Shown here piece by piece: positions 1 through 15,000 of a DNA stretch of 64,000 nucleotides. The notes under the pieces were generated by a model, which worked only from the letters and a program-made list of their open reading frames with translations, made no database searches and was not told where the DNA came from. The translations under genes were made by a program, and so were the position numbers. Within the stretch, counting starts at the first letter, position 1. Every line of letters begins with the position of its first letter. The stretch is from positions 24,305,033-24,369,032 of the forward strand of contig CM049309.1 of assembly GCA_026874595.1 (NCBI GenBank). Direction: 5' to 3'. The DNA comes from Sipunculus nudus (lineage: Eukaryota > Annelida > Sipuncula > Golfingiida > Sipunculidae).

Positions 1-61
1 AGAGGCCTGATAGGAGATTTCAAAAGGAGAATAAAATATTACGTGTCAGATTACAAAGATG
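1..61 (+). CDS. SLC4A11: SLC4A11 visible exon 1 (5' end cut by window)
   Basis: Reads [20 protein letters not shown] plus one base of the next codon, followed by the donor G|GTATGT. It matches the conserved SLC4 segment just before transmembrane helix 1 (GL..D.KRR..YY.SD..DG). The true 5' limit of the exon is outside the window. Confidence 0.88.
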
Positions 62-3000
62 GTATGTTTTTGCATTTTTGAGCTTGTAAATATAATCAGT
101 TTAACATGACAAGTTGCATTCTTTGTCCCTTAAAAGACAATATACTTCAGAAGATGTTTTTACTGTAAGACATAGCCACTATAACTTCTTATTAAAAAGA
201 AAATGTTTTAAATGATGCATAGTGCAGTTCCATATGATAACTGATTAAGGTATTTTCATGTATGATTTTAACTACTGTAAACTCAAAACCCTTTGGTCAT
301 GAGCTGTGTGATATTTGGATTTCAGTTAGGATCTGATTATATCAAGTTGAGTTTTATTATTACATACACTTTACAATACTAAGAGCAAGTTTGAAGCCAT
401 GTTTGTATGTCATCTTTTTTAATCTGGCTGAGTCACCCATAAGTTAACATTTGAATAAAGGGCTATTATCATTTGAGCTTCTGATTTATCCAGAATCACT
501 ATGTTTTTGATCCTTTAGAAATAAATATTTTCAAATCACATGAAAATTATGGCAATGTTACTGAGACTTACATGGCTGAGAGATTGAATGTACAACTTAA
601 AGCCATTGCATATTTATTTTTAAATTTTGGATCTCAGTGTACCTATTTTGGCTTGGTACCGGGGCCCATGGAATGCTTGTTTAACGAACTTTAATTGTTT
701 TCTCTTTGCCTGTGCTTATGAAGGAGGTCAGAGCAGCTCAACATTGAAATTTAGTTGTTTTTACCACAGATCACAGTACTAGTACTGTACTGCTTTAAAG
801 ATACCACCACAAGCTGCCAGACTGGGTACTGCTCCAAGTACCACACACACAAATGTTTATTTGAATATTTTTCAGGTTTTGTTGGTAGAAATACCATACA
901 CAAGACGTTGGCAACAACATTCTTCTTATACTTCGCCTGCCTACTTCCATCAATTGCCTTTGGTGTTCTAAATGACAAGAACACTCACGGTTTTATAGGT
1001 GAGTCATGCACACACATCTAACACCTACAGCTTTGTTGGTGAATCACACAAAACATTGACGGCTGTGTCAGTGAGTCACCTACCCAAAACACTGAAGGGT
1101 GTGTAGGTGCATCACCTACACACAAACACTGAAATATATGTAGATGAGTTCCCTACACACAACACACTGAAAGATATGTAGATCAGTTCCCTACACACAA
1201 CACACTGAAAGATATGTAGATCAGTTCCCTACACACAACACACTGAAAGATATGTAGATCAGTTCCCTACACACAACACACTGAAAGATATGTAGATCAG
1301 TTCCATACACACAACACACTGAAAGATATGTAGATCAGTTCCCTACACACAACACACTGAAAGATATGTAGATCAGTTCCCTACACACAACACACTGAAA
1401 GATATGTAGATCAGTTCCCTACACACAACACACTGAAGGCTTTGTAGTTGCATCACCTGCATGTAAAACCCTGAAGGCTTTGTAGGTGCATCACCTGCAC
1501 ACAAAACATTGAAGGCTTTGTAGATGCATCACCTGCACACAAAACCCTGAAGGATACATAGATGAGTTTACTACGCACAACACCCTGAAGGCTTTGTGGG
1601 GCATCACCTGCACACAAAACCCTGAAGGCTTTTTAGGTGCATCACCTGCACACAAAACCCTGAAGGCTTTGTAGCTGCATCACCTGCACACAAAACCCTG
1701 AAGGCTTTGTAGGTGCATCATCTGCACACAAAACCCTGAAGGCTTTATGGTGCATCACCTGCACACAAAACCCTGAAGGCTTTGTAGGTGCATCACCTGC
1801 ACACAAAACCCTGAAGGCTTTGTAGGTGCATCTCCTACACACAAAACCCTGAAGGCTTTGTAGGTGCATCACCTGCACACAAAACCCTGAAGGCTTTGTA
1901 GGTGCATCACCTGCACACAAAACCCTGAAGGCTTTATGGTGCATCACCTGCACACAAAACCCTGAAGGCTTTGTAGGTGCATCTCCTACACACAAAACCC
2001 TGAAGGCTTTGTAGGTGCATCTCCTACACACAAAACCCTGAAGGCTTTGTAGGTGCATCACCTGCTCATAGAACATTGAAGGCTTTGTAGGTGCATCACC
2101 TGCACACAAAACACTGAAGGTTGTGTAGGCATTTTTATCCATTTTCAGCACAATCAGAATAGTATTGGCTCAAAGTGTATGAACAGTTGAATGGTAATTC
2201 CAAGTCTGTCAAACAGACATTGCCACTAGTCTCACTCTGAATAATCTCGTCCTTTATCTCATCATGAGTGCTGTCATTGTTCAAAATTGACATTTTAAAG
2301 TGACAATTTGTGTGCAAACAGTTATTACATTATATATGAACATTTAGACCATACAATTTATACAATAATTCTGTGACCACAAAGAGCATTCCCTTTGTTA
2401 TCTCCTGTTATCGCCCACAGGAGCACCATGTCTCAGCGAGTGAGCATTTATCATTTCATATAAACAATCTATTTATGACCACACAGAGAGTTAAGAAAAA
2501 GGCTAGATTTTCAAATTTAAGATTCTTTTTTTGTGGCTGCCGCTATAAAAGGGGATCTACAGTAGTTATAAAAGTGTGTTTAACACTGTTACACAGATAT
2601 TTAAAAAAATGTAGTGTCAGAAAAGTAAAAATGTTCACTATGCCCCTTAATAGCTCTATGTATTCATTCCAATCTGTGACAGAAACATTTATGAAAACTC
2701 AGCATAGAAATAATACTACCAAAATGTAAAAAACAACAGGATATATTTTGAAGGCTTTATTTTTTCTAAATTTTTAGCCTGATTTGCAGTGAAATAATTT
2801 ATTTTATATCAAGAAGTTGTCTGTGTGAAATAGAGTAATTCTCCCTCTCCCTTTTTCAGTATGGTTGTATGGAAATGTTTACAGGTGAGCATTGGGTCCT
2901 TGGACCCTTGTGAATATGTTAAACAAAGTAATTGTGAATAAAAGATGGAGCATTTGAGATAGTACAGTTAACCCTCCTTGTCTGGTTCCCTAGTAATATA

Positions 3001-6000
3001 TAAAAAACATGCTGTTTTCTGATTTTTACCCATGTCTTCATTAATGTATGTGTAATGTCTTCCTCCTTTGGTCACTTTTGGTTTTTATCTTATATGTTGA
3101 TAGACATGGTTTACCTAAGGATACCCACTCTCAGTTAAAGAAAAATGAGTTTCCTTTGAATTAAATGTACAATACTGAATTTTGGAGTCCTAGGCACATG
3201 TATATAAAATCAATCTAGGCTAATTTGAATAGCATAATGAAAGTGTCAAGAGGTACAATATGACTGCATTAATAAATATCTCCTGGGAGATCATGTTTTT
3301 TAAGTTATGAAAATATACATTTTCAATTTTAGATGTTAAGAAGGTGATCATAGCTCAGACATTTGGAGGACTGTTCTTTGCCACATGTGGTGGACAACCG
3401 TTGATCATCTTGCTGACCACAGCTCCACTAGCTCTCTATATCAAAGGTAAGAGCTGTGTGTAATATTATCACTGGGATTTGGTAGATGCTGGTCTGTTGA
3501 TGAATATGAACTTCATACATGGTTGACTGACCTAAGATTCCACATTAATTAATGACATATTTTGTTCCATGTTGTGTTTGTGTGTTGTGAAGGTGTAATT
3601 GTATCCGCAAAAACGAAGTTTTGGGAATACTGTGTTTTTGACAGGGTCCACTGCCGCCGCTGTATTCGTTTCTGAAGAACTCCTCTGAGACTACTGGACT
3701 GATTTTTCCAAAACTTACACAAATTATCGGGTCACATGTGAACTGGTGCCTAACCAATTGCTGTTGACAGCTGACCTTTCCTCTCTGCCCAGCGTCCGTT
3801 TGTGCGTTTGTTTCCACACATAAACCCACATATCTCGGGAATCGTTTGAAATGTACAAATGTAGCCCTTGGATAGCTTTATAACATGCACAAAATATGGT
3901 GGCGCCACCTGCAACCATGTTTGCACAGTGTCTATCTGTTCATCTGCCTTGGGTTAAAATCACTCATATCTCTGCAGAGGTTTGACTAAGTCACCTGAAA
4001 TTTGGCATGCGTATACATCCTGGATAGCTTTCTTGATTTTATGACAGGTGGCACCACCTACATTCACATTTACGCTGCAGACATCCATGCTTATATCTCC
4101 GGACTGGTTTGAAGTATCTTCCTGAAAATTTGCATGTGTATAGATCTCATATAGCTCTTTATCGTACGCAAAAACTGGTGGCGCAACCTGCAACCTTTTT
4201 GCACAGCATCCATCTGTTTGTCTGCTGTAAGATAAAATAACTCGAATCTCGGCAGTGGTTTGACATATCTGCCTAAAATTTTGCAGGTTTATACATCCTG
4301 GATAGCTTTCTTGATTTTGACAGGTGGCGCCACCTACATTCTGGTTTACGCTGCACACATCCAAGCTCATATCTCGGGAACCATTTGACCGATTAGGCCA
4401 AAATCTTGCATGTGTATAGATCTCACATAGCTCTTTATCATTCACTAAACTGGAGGGACCACCTGCAACCAGTTTTGCACAGCATCCGTCTGTTTGTCTG
4501 CTGTGGGCTAAAATCACTCATACCTCAGTAGTGGTTTGACTTATCTGCCTAAAATTTTGACTGTTTATACATCTTTGATAGCTTTCTTGATTTTTGGCAG
4601 GTGGCGCCACCTACATTTATGTTAACACTGCATACATTTAGGCTTATATCTCAGGACTGATTTGACATATCCCCCTGAAATTTTGCATGTATATAGATCT
4701 CACATAGCTCTTAATCATACACAAAATTGGTGGTGCCACCTGCCACCATTTTTGCACAAGTCCTTCTGTTTGTCTGCTGTGGGATAAAATCACTCATATA
4801 CATGTAGTGGTTTGACTTATCTGCCTAAAATTTTGCATATGTATACAACTTTGACAGCTTACTGGATTTTGTGGTTAGTGGCGCAACCTACATACACATT
4901 TAGGCTGCAGACATCCATGCTAATATGCAACACACCTCACTCTATTTCCCCTTGCCACTCAATCCATGCCTCACTTCACCTGTTCCACTCTGATTTTGGC
5001 GGATACACGTAGTCGCTTGTCGACTACCCGTATTCTAGTTTCATAACATATAACTACCTGAAACAATATAACATAATTAGAATTACCCTTATGGTTATAA
5101 TATGTAAAAACATTCCATATACATAATTGAATGATTACATATACATGATTGAATTTATATAAAGATTATTAGTTTAAAGCAGGTATATTTCAGAAGCAGG
5201 ATGTTAATGGATGCCTGGAATCCTAAAAATATACCTGTTTGTAACACTGACTAGAGGACTTAGATGGCACAATGATTGCAAAGGAAGCTTGCCATGTCAC
5301 AGCCTTGAAAATTAGGTCAAGGTCAACAATATTGAAATACCAGGTGACACATCTGTGACCTGTGTCACCAGGGCACAAGTTGTAACCACTAAATTTCATG
5401 TAGGTTTATATTGCAATCTTGAAATTAGGTCACTCTGACCTATATCCTCTGAGCTATGGGGCTGGTAAGTACCCCCATAAAACCTCCAGTATCTTGATAA
5501 TTAATGGGTGGATTGCCATGAATCATGCCTTGAATATTGACCACAACTAGTTTTGTCTTTTCCTGAAATCTGGTGGTGCCACCTGTATTTTTTTCTAATT
5601 TTCATGATATTTTGCTGTTTTTGAGACCATCAAACGACAGTTGTTATGTCAGTGTCTCATCTGTGGTTTCATCCAGTGTCCTGAAACCCAGTGTGTTTGT
5701 TGCTTATGATTGGTTTCTTCAGTTCCTGAAGACTGGGGGCTCCAGCTGTATTTTTCTATTGTTGATGCAATTTTTCCTTTATTTTGAGACTGCCAAATTA
5801 TATTGATACCATCTGATTGGCATCTGTGGTTTTAACTGTGTCCTGAAACCTTGTGTGTTTATAAGGGCCATACTTGAATAAGCAGATGCACTAAATTAAT
5901 CACCCTGTCTTGCGTCTGTTTGTCTGTTCGTCTGTCTGTATGTCCATCAAATTTGTTTCTTGATGATAACTCCAGTTTGGATTGTAATATCTATTCCAAA

Positions 6001-9000
6001 CTTGAATTCAATAGAGCCAGCCTCTAACACAAAAAAACACTATTGATTTTTTGGTCATAAGGTCAAGTGGATGTACACTAAGACAAATTTTCATCCCAAA
6101 CCCTCCATCTTGCACATATGGCTAACCTGCTAATAGGGCAAGTTTCCTTTTGATTTTAGGGTCACTAGGTCAAAAGTCAAGGTCACAGGCCCATCCATTC
6201 ACAAATTGGTTCATGGATGATAACTCCAGTTTTGGTAGACAGGTTGTTTTCAAGCTGATTATAGGACCCATATTTTGAAAAAGTTTATAAACATATCCTT
6301 ATAGATCCATTCAGCTTAGCGTCGAGACCCATGGGTCCTTAGTTTTTAGCCCTCAGCCCTTAGGCTGATGGGCTATTGTCGTCACCCAAGCTGTCCGTCC
6401 GTCCGGCATCTGTTAACTATGACCTTGTGATCAGGATATCTCTAAAAGGATTCACCGTAAGAATTTTATTTCTTCGGTTCAAATGTATATCGACAAAATC
6501 TCTGTCAAGTTCGAAGATGGGTGACCTTGACCTATTTTTCTACGTTTTACAGCTGATTATAGAAAAACACATAGAAGCTTATTTCTCAGGAACCATTGGG
6601 TGGATTTACACAAAACTTACTATTGTCATTTGGACTGATGGTCTGTACCTGCTGCACAAGTTTGGTGGCGCCACCTACAATTTCTGATTTTTAATGATTT
6701 TTTTCTGATTTTTCAACTTTGGCCTTGTGAGCAGGATATCTCTAAAAGGATTCACCGTAGGAATTTTATTTCTTCAGTGAAGATGTATATTGACCAAATC
6801 TCGGTCAAGTTTAAAGATGGGTGACCTTGACCCATTTCTCTACATTTTAGAGCTGATTATAGAAAAACACTTAGAAGCTTATTTCTCAGGAACCATTGGG
6901 TCGATTTTCACAAAACTTACTATGGTTATTGGGAATGATGGTCTGTACCTGCTGCACAAGTTTGGTGGCGCCATCTACAATTTCTGATTTTTAATGAATA
7001 TTTATCTGATTTTTCAACTTTGGCCTTGTGAGCAGGATATCTCTAAAAGGATTATCCATAGAAATTTTATTTTTTTGCTGAAGATGTATATTGACAATAC
7101 CTCGGTCAAGTTCAAAGATGGGTGACCTTGACCTTTTTTCTACGTTTTAGAGGTGATTATAGAAAAACACTTAGAAGCTTAATTCTCAGGAACCATTCGG
7201 TGGATTTTCACAGAACTTACTTTGATCATTGGGACTAATGGTCTGTACCTGCTGCACAAGTTTGGGGGCACCACCTACAATTCCTGATTTTTAATGATTT
7301 TTTATCAGATTTTTCAACTTTGGCCTTGTGAGCAGGAAATCTTCTAAAAGCATTTGGTGGATTGTATTTAAACATGGTACATACCTCTCCAGTTTAAATT
7401 TATAACTGAGACATGTACAGGTATACATCCATGAGAGAACAAATAGTTTGTACTTGTTACTGTTACCACCTATAAACACTGAACACTGTTCTTTTGGCTG
7501 AGGGCTTTTGTCAGCTTCTGCTGATATTCTAGTTGTTAGCTAGCTGTGAGAATGACTTCTGAGAAATAGTAATATCCCTTGATGCATTTTCCATCTGACA
7601 GATATTCTGTTCACAGAACATAAGCCTTGTGAGTAGTTCATTTTGGAATAAAACTGCCATTTGCTTTAGCCAGCAAGTTCAGTATTATAACATTTATCAT
7701 TTTTTCAGGGACTTTTTGGACTAGGAAGTGTCAGACAGGGCTTTTTGCATGGTAAGACATTTCAACCAGGTCTATCTTATAGAATTTAATAAACAGGGGT
7801 TAATAATTGAAGAGGATATCCACCTCACTGAAATGTCCTCTCAAGTGAAAAGGCCTGTCCATCTTCCTGGTCCTGAATGTCATAGTCTGAAAAGTCCTGT
7901 CCCAAACTTCTGTCCACTGGGCCACAGATACAAGGCAGGCCTTGTCGGCTTCACAGATCATTGTAAGTTTGCTTAAGATTTGGTTAAGTTTTTAGTTGTG
8001 AATGAGAACAAGTTAAATTAGCATGTGTCACTAACACATTCCTTTTACATTTAGGGCCCCACTGGAAAGCAGTATCTCAAAGAGAATACATTTGATCTAT
8101 TTTGGAATCCCGTTTGCACACACTCAGGATTTTTTTGAGAAATTGCAGTGAAAATTTTAGAAGAATGACATGCATAATAGGATGTGCAATGTTGAGTCAG
8201 TAACCTTAGAATTTCTTTTGCATGCATTATCTTAGGAATCCTTTTAGATATTGCCTTGATAATTTTAAAGACTGGTCCCTTTCAGATTATTTGTAGTTAT
8301 ACATTTCAGACCAATCTCATATCCTGTATGGCCACATTGCTGCCATTTTGAGGATTGGGATTTGCAGGGCCCTAATTGGGAACCTTTGGGTTCCAAAGGT
8401 TTGTGGTCGGCCATATTTTGATCATAATGATTGAATTTTATTTTCAGTGATATATAGTATCAGTGAAGACTTTAATCTCAGCTTTCCAGCCATGTACTGC
8501 TGTGTTGGATTTTGGAATTCTCTGTTCCTGCTCCTGTATTCTGTGTTTGATGTCAGCAAGCTGATGAAATGGTCAACAAGGTATGTTTTATACTGTTTAA
8601 GGTGGTATCTAAATTGTGCAGAATCAGGATGACCAAGAACAGTTAATCAAAGAACTGTAACAGTAATATGTATACCTTATTTAAGCAGTCAGTCCTCCGG
8701 TCAGTCATGATGTGATTGATACGCCACCTGGTGCTAAACAGGAGAGTAACACGTTAGTCACACTGCATTCCTGCAACAAAGTGTTGAACAATTCTATAAG
8801 TTTAAAGCAGATTCATTAATCATTTACAACCAGTTTCAGTCCTCAGGCTGTTCACTGCTAAAAAGAAGGATGACAGTGCTGTGTTATTTTCCAGCTGACC
8901 TCTTACTTGAAGTCCATGTGTATGAACACAATGGTATCTGTTCATGGACTGACCCAAGAAAAAATTGATTGGCCATGGTAGGCCACAATGCATCAATAGA

Positions 9001-12000
9001 TCACATTACTTGACAAAATTACAGAATTGGAACATTGCAGACTGCCTGTTGTACTTAATAAAAATGTAATACATTTATTTAGTTGACATGTGCACAGATG
9101 AGACCATAGTAGAACTATAGAGAACAGAAATATACGTTAGGTGACATTCTGATTGTCTGGCAACATTAACTATCACATCTTTATAAGCAGTCAGCCAAAA
9201 CTTTGCTTCAAAATAGCTGTATAAAGGGATAGGACGTAGCATAGTGGTTAAGGCATTGGACTTAGGAGCTGAGGGTCCCCAGTTCGAACCCCGCCAGTGC
9301 CTCAATGGCATAATGTTGAAATCTTGTTGAACCTCTGAGATTCACTCTGTCTTAACGACAAGTTATGACTTCTGGATTATTCCTAACCCCTGGGCATGTA
9401 AAACCTGAAATCCAGAAAGCTAACGTAATAATCATAACATGTCATTCTTATCATATGGATACCTTTATCCTAATTCAGTAGACAGTGCCATCAACAGGCC
9501 ATGGACCTATCCTGTTTAAAAAAATAGTTGTATCCAGCTGGAGTGTTAAGTACAATAGTACCAGCACAAACAGAATGCTGAAGGGAACACAAAGAAGTAG
9601 CATCAGAACTATCAGATTTTCACTCCTGACATTGACAATATGTAAAGAAATAAATAGGCAAACATTTCTATCATATTTGAAATGGGTGCTGTCAGTGTCC
9701 TGTCAAGTCAAGTGACAGTCACCATTCAATCAGTTTTTGCTTATTCCACATTTTCAGTTGCAGTTTAGGTATAATTGTTAAATTTTAGTGACACATTCAT
9801 GAGTTCATATTCAATACAGATTATATATCACAAACTAGTGATATCTGAAATCTCTTTTCAGGTCCACAGAAGAAATATTTGCATTGTTTATATCCATTGC
9901 ATTCAGTGTGGATGCAATCAAGGACATTGTTCACAGTAAGTATAATCACACTGAAAGTTAATTCCGTTTTCTTTGTTAAATATTGGAAAATTAGCATGTA
10001 GTTTAGGAACATTAGGGTGGTGTAATGGTTAAGGTGCCGGGCTCATGATCGAGAGGTCGTGAGTTTGAATCCCGGTCAGACCCCCACCGTGCTAAGACCC
10101 TAAGACAAGGTCCCAACTGCAAGTGTGCCTCTGTCCACCCAGCAGTAGAAATGGGTACCAGTAGATACTGGGAAGGTAACCTGCGATGGACTAGGGTCCC
10201 ATCCAGGAGGAGTTTAACTCATAAGTTGCTTCACACTACCAAACTGGATAAGCTCCAGCCTGATGAGCCATTAGGCTCGGGTGTAAAAGCCCAGCAGACT
10301 TTACCTTTACCGTACCTTTTAGGAACGGGATATGGCCTTTTTTTTATGGTTTAGATACAGTCTTCTGATTTAAGCTGAGATGCAACCCTCTGGTTACAAC
10401 TTTGATACAGCCCACTGGTTTAGGCTGGAATACAGCCCACTGGTCTAGGCTGGGATACAGCCCACTTGTTTAGGCTGGGATACAGCCCACTGGTGTAGGC
10501 TGGGATACAGCCCACTGGTTTAGGCTGGGATACAGCCCACTGGTTTAGGCTGGGATACAGCCCACTGGTTCAGGCTGGGATACAGCCCACTGGTTCAGGC
10601 AGTGATACAGCCCACTGGTTTAGGCTGGGATACAGCCCACTGGTTTAGGCTGGGATACAGCCCACCGGTTTAGGCTGGGATACAGCCCACCGGTTTAGGC
10701 TGGGATACAGCCCACTGGTTTAGGCTCGGATACAGCCAATTGGTTGCGGCTCGGATACAGCCCACTTGATGAAGCTGGGACACAGCCCAGTGGTTAAGGA
10801 GGTGATACAGTTTATTAGTTAAGGAGAATTATTGTTTGCTGATTGCGGATGCTTTTCCATATATGTTTTTGCTCAACTTGTTAATAAGCCATATTCTATT
10901 TCCATGTGGTCCTTTTACCTCATGTTGCTGTCTTGTGAAGTCACATGTTTGGTTTCTATTGTAGGGCATGGAGCTGTCTTGTAAAGGCACATGTTGGGTT
11001 TCCTTGTACTTCACTGTGCTGTCTTATGTTTGGTTTCACTGTCTTGTGAAGTCACATGTTGGTTTTGTACCTGTACCTGTTCCATGGATGAGTTTCAGCA
11101 TTGGTATTCAGGATCAGTGTATGCAGAAAATTTTGTTGGGATGTATAACTCACCAATTTCAATCTATGTTTAAAAAATATTAATTTTGGATTTGAAAATA
11201 CTTATACAATAAGTCCACATTCAGCCTCTTAGGGTCATAATTGTAGTGGATATCAAGTAGAATTGTATGTCATGGATAACACATACACCAAGTGTGGTTA
11301 ATGGCTGATTTTCACTGACTATGTAACAGTGATTCAGTTTGCCTTAAGCCACAGAGTGTATTTGATGACAAACAGTAAATCTTCATCACTGTCACTCCCA
11401 ATTCTTATGTTCTCTTATCAGACCTCACTTAGGTTGTAAATGTAATTTCAAGGTATAATTTTCATGAAGTAACACAGACAACACTTTTTTTCAGACTTTG
11501 ACATAAATTATAATGGACCAGGATGTCATGGAACAACAGTCACTCCAGCCGTAAATATGACACAGGTGATGGCTACAACAGCAGCTCCTGTAAATAACAC
11601 AGAAAACGGGACATTTGTGTTGACAACCATGGCTACAGCACTCCAGCCCTGTCTGAGGGAGAACAGTCTGCTGTATCTGCTGCTTGTCCTTGGCACTCTG
11701 TGGATTGGAATGTCCCTATATGGTTTCACCAAAACGTAAAAACATATTTTATTTATATCTTTATGTAGCACTGTGTGATGAAAAATCTTGCTGCTCACCT
11801 ACATTTAATTAAAATAACATCATCCTAAAATGATAGGATGGCACATTGTCTATACTGCATCGTCCTTTGTCTGTCACAGATATCTTAGGATCAGCAACTG
11901 TGAGCTGTCAGTAGCAGATTAAACACACACCTTGATAATAGAACTATGATGAAAAGAACTGGTACAAGGGTTTTTAATTGCATATGAATAGTATTGTAAT

Positions 12001-15000
12001 TGAGGTAACAGCTATCGAGATCTCCATCTGTAGTCTGTCTGACAGAAGATCCATAAACAAGGAACATTTTAAAACTAATTTACATGTCTATTGTGCCATC
12101 CTTATGTTCTTCAAGCAGGTCAGCCACTTGTGCTGGAAAACTTCAAACTTTGGCTCAAGACATATTGATTTCAAATCTCCTATGGAGACCTGAAATTAGA
12201 CCAGTCTGATCAGCTTCCAACATGGCCACCAACTTTTACTATGTCAGTCCAAATTTGTGGATAAACACATCAAAATATTTTGAATACAGCATTGCATCAA
12301 GATCCATGGGCCATTTGGTATTATTTTATAAGGTCTTGCTTGATTACAGACCATTCTTGAATGCCCACAAGAGAGAAATCCTGGCTGACTATGCAGTGCC
12401 TGTTGCCGTGTTACTCATGTCATTTTTTGGATCCTTCGTCTTCAAGGATGTAAACTGTAAGCTGGTTTGAATTTTTTACCGATTTTTGTCCAGCCATGTA
12501 TTTACTGTAGTTTGATTTATTGTACCCTATTAAATGACTAGAACTGAAAAAGTAACAGGATGACCATTAAAGTCAGTTGCTTATAAAAGTATTCTGATGC
12601 AAAATGGTTCGTATTAATGCATTTCTGAACACTAGTCTAATAAATTTTGCATTTGGTGACCAGACAGGTTTTGGGTAAGATTAACATTGGTAATGTAAAA
12701 CTAAGTCACTGTCACCCTGTATTTTGAAGCAGAAATCTTAATTGTCGCCATTAACTGATCATTATTTAATCTTATCACACACAATAATGATTTTGGATGA
12801 TTTGACATATTGGTTTATTGAGTGGTATTGTACAACAGTTGTTATATTTATATCCTTGTTTTTACAGTAAAGCAGTTCAATTACTACGACCGGCCTGTGT
12901 TCTCGCCTGCACCGTTGAGTCAGATGACATGGGGAGGTGTGTTTGGAGCCATGGGCCTGGGCTTCGCTTTATCACTGCTGTTTTTTATGGACCAGAATAT
13001 CACAGCAGCAATGGTGATGACCCCATCCAACAAGTACGTCGCTCAGACTGACTCAGCTGATACTTGGCAGACTAAAAGTCATAATTTGTTTTATACACGA
13101 GTGTATGCAGAGGTGCTAATTCTTGCACTTTCTGGAATTGATTCTGGTTTTAGCTCAGATGACTGTAGGTCATCTGACCTATAACTATCACCCTTTCTGT
13201 GACCTAATGTCCTGTATCCATTTGGATATCCAAATTGTATCCATTTGACCCAGAATCTTCTAGGGATGTATTCAGAGAGGTCCTGGGCAAATGTCCTTGG
13301 AAACCTGAAATAGGTCACTGTGACCTATATTATGTGACCTATAGGAAAAAGATATCATATGAGCTCCCTGAATGTCATACGGATACAAATCATATCTGTC
13401 AGGCCTAGAATTATCTAATGCAATATCCAGAGAGGTTCTCGGCAAATCTCCTAGGAAACCTGAAATTAGGTCATGTTGACCTATATTTTATGAGCTACTG
13501 GCAAACAACATGATTCAGAGCTACCAGACAGTCACACAGGGCATAAAACTTAACTGTTGGACCTGGAACCTTTGTTGTAAAATCCAGGGGGACCTTGGCA
13601 AATCTCCATTGAATCTTGAATTTAGGTCACTTTGACATATATTCTGTGAGCTATAAAAAAAACATAATTTTAGTACTGTCAAAGTCAGATAGGCACAAAG
13701 GATAACAGTTGGACCTAGAACCTTCTAACTTAAAATTCAAGGAGGCCTTTGGCAAATCTCCTTCAACACCATGATGCCCTTTATTCTGTGAGTTACAAGA
13801 GGAAAACCTTATTAAGAGCACCAAGAAAGTCAGACGCGGCCATAATCCAAAATGTTGGCTCCAGAAACGTAATTAAAATGTATCCTTGGAAACAAAAATA
13901 AGGTCACTGTGACTGTATTCTGTGAGTTATGTGATAGAACATGATTTTTGTTACCTATTTGTTAGACAGGTACAGATCGGAGCAGTTGGACCTAGAAACT
14001 TAGCATCTAGGGAGTTCTTGGTAAAATTATCTTGGAACCCTAAATAAGGTCGCTGTATCCTCTAAGGCCTATGGACAAAACACATGGTTTTCAGTACTCT
14101 GGAAGTCATTTTATCCATTGTTCAAGATTCCTTGAAATATTCTTCACCAGATCATAACATCAACCAAAATACATGCATCAACTGTATGTCAGATTCAGCT
14201 GAGCGTCATGGCCCATGGGCCACAAGTTAAGTTTATCTGGCAATCCTGTATCTAAGTAAAAAAAAAAAATTCTAGAATCCCTTGAATGCATAAAGAGCTA
14301 TAACATACATCATAATATTTGTGCGTTGAACAACAAGACAGCCAAAAACTATAGACCCATGGGTCTTGACGCTCAGCTGAATTTGTTTATAATCATATGT
14401 TTATGAGCTTTTTTTAGCTCAGCTGACTGAAAGTCATCTGAGCTATAGCGATCACTCTTTGTCCGTCGTCCGTCTGTCTGTCCGTCTGTCTGTCTGTCTG
14501 TCTGTCCGTTAACCAGGCACAAATCGTAACCACTGGACCTGGAATCTTCTAACTTGACATCCAGGGAGTACCATGAAAAATCTCCTTGGAAACCTGAAAT
14601 TAGGTCTCTGTTACCCATAACCTCTGAGCTATGGGGCTCCGAAGTACCCCCCAGAAAAGTCCAAAATTTCATACAAAAACTTCAATATCTCATTAACTAC
14701 TTGACTGATGGTCATGATTTTTGGCATACATATTGATCATGAGAGGTTCCATCAGTTCCTGAAGACTGGTGGCGCCACCTGTATTTTTCGATTTTTTACG
14801 AATTTTTTTCTCTATTTTTGAGACCTTTAAAAATGTAAACATCTGTTAACAAGGCACAAATCGTAACGACTGGACTTAGAATCTTCATTCTCGACACACT
14901 GAGAGACCTATAAAAAGTCTCCATGGAAACCAGAAATTAGGTCTCTGTTACCCATATCCTTTGAGCTATGGGGCCCCAAAGTACCCCCCAGAAAAGTCCA

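Noticed and set aside
1642-2151. 169-codon minus-strand frame rich in Cys and repeated residues
   Set aside because: It is the 38-bp minisatellite read in one frame. The repetition follows the DNA unit and there is no start context or splice partner.
7728-7976. Possible extra SLC4A11 exon
   Set aside because: The exons at 3333 and 8448 already join in phase, with continuous family similarity. This frame has no SLC4 resemblance.
9236-9300. Possible tRNA gene
   Set aside because: A and B boxes are present, but the arms do not fold to a cloverleaf and the sequence continues into a SINE body. Called a SINE instead.
10018-10085. Possible tRNA gene
   Set aside because: tRNA-like head of the SINE at 10011-10317, with target duplications around the entire 307-bp unit.
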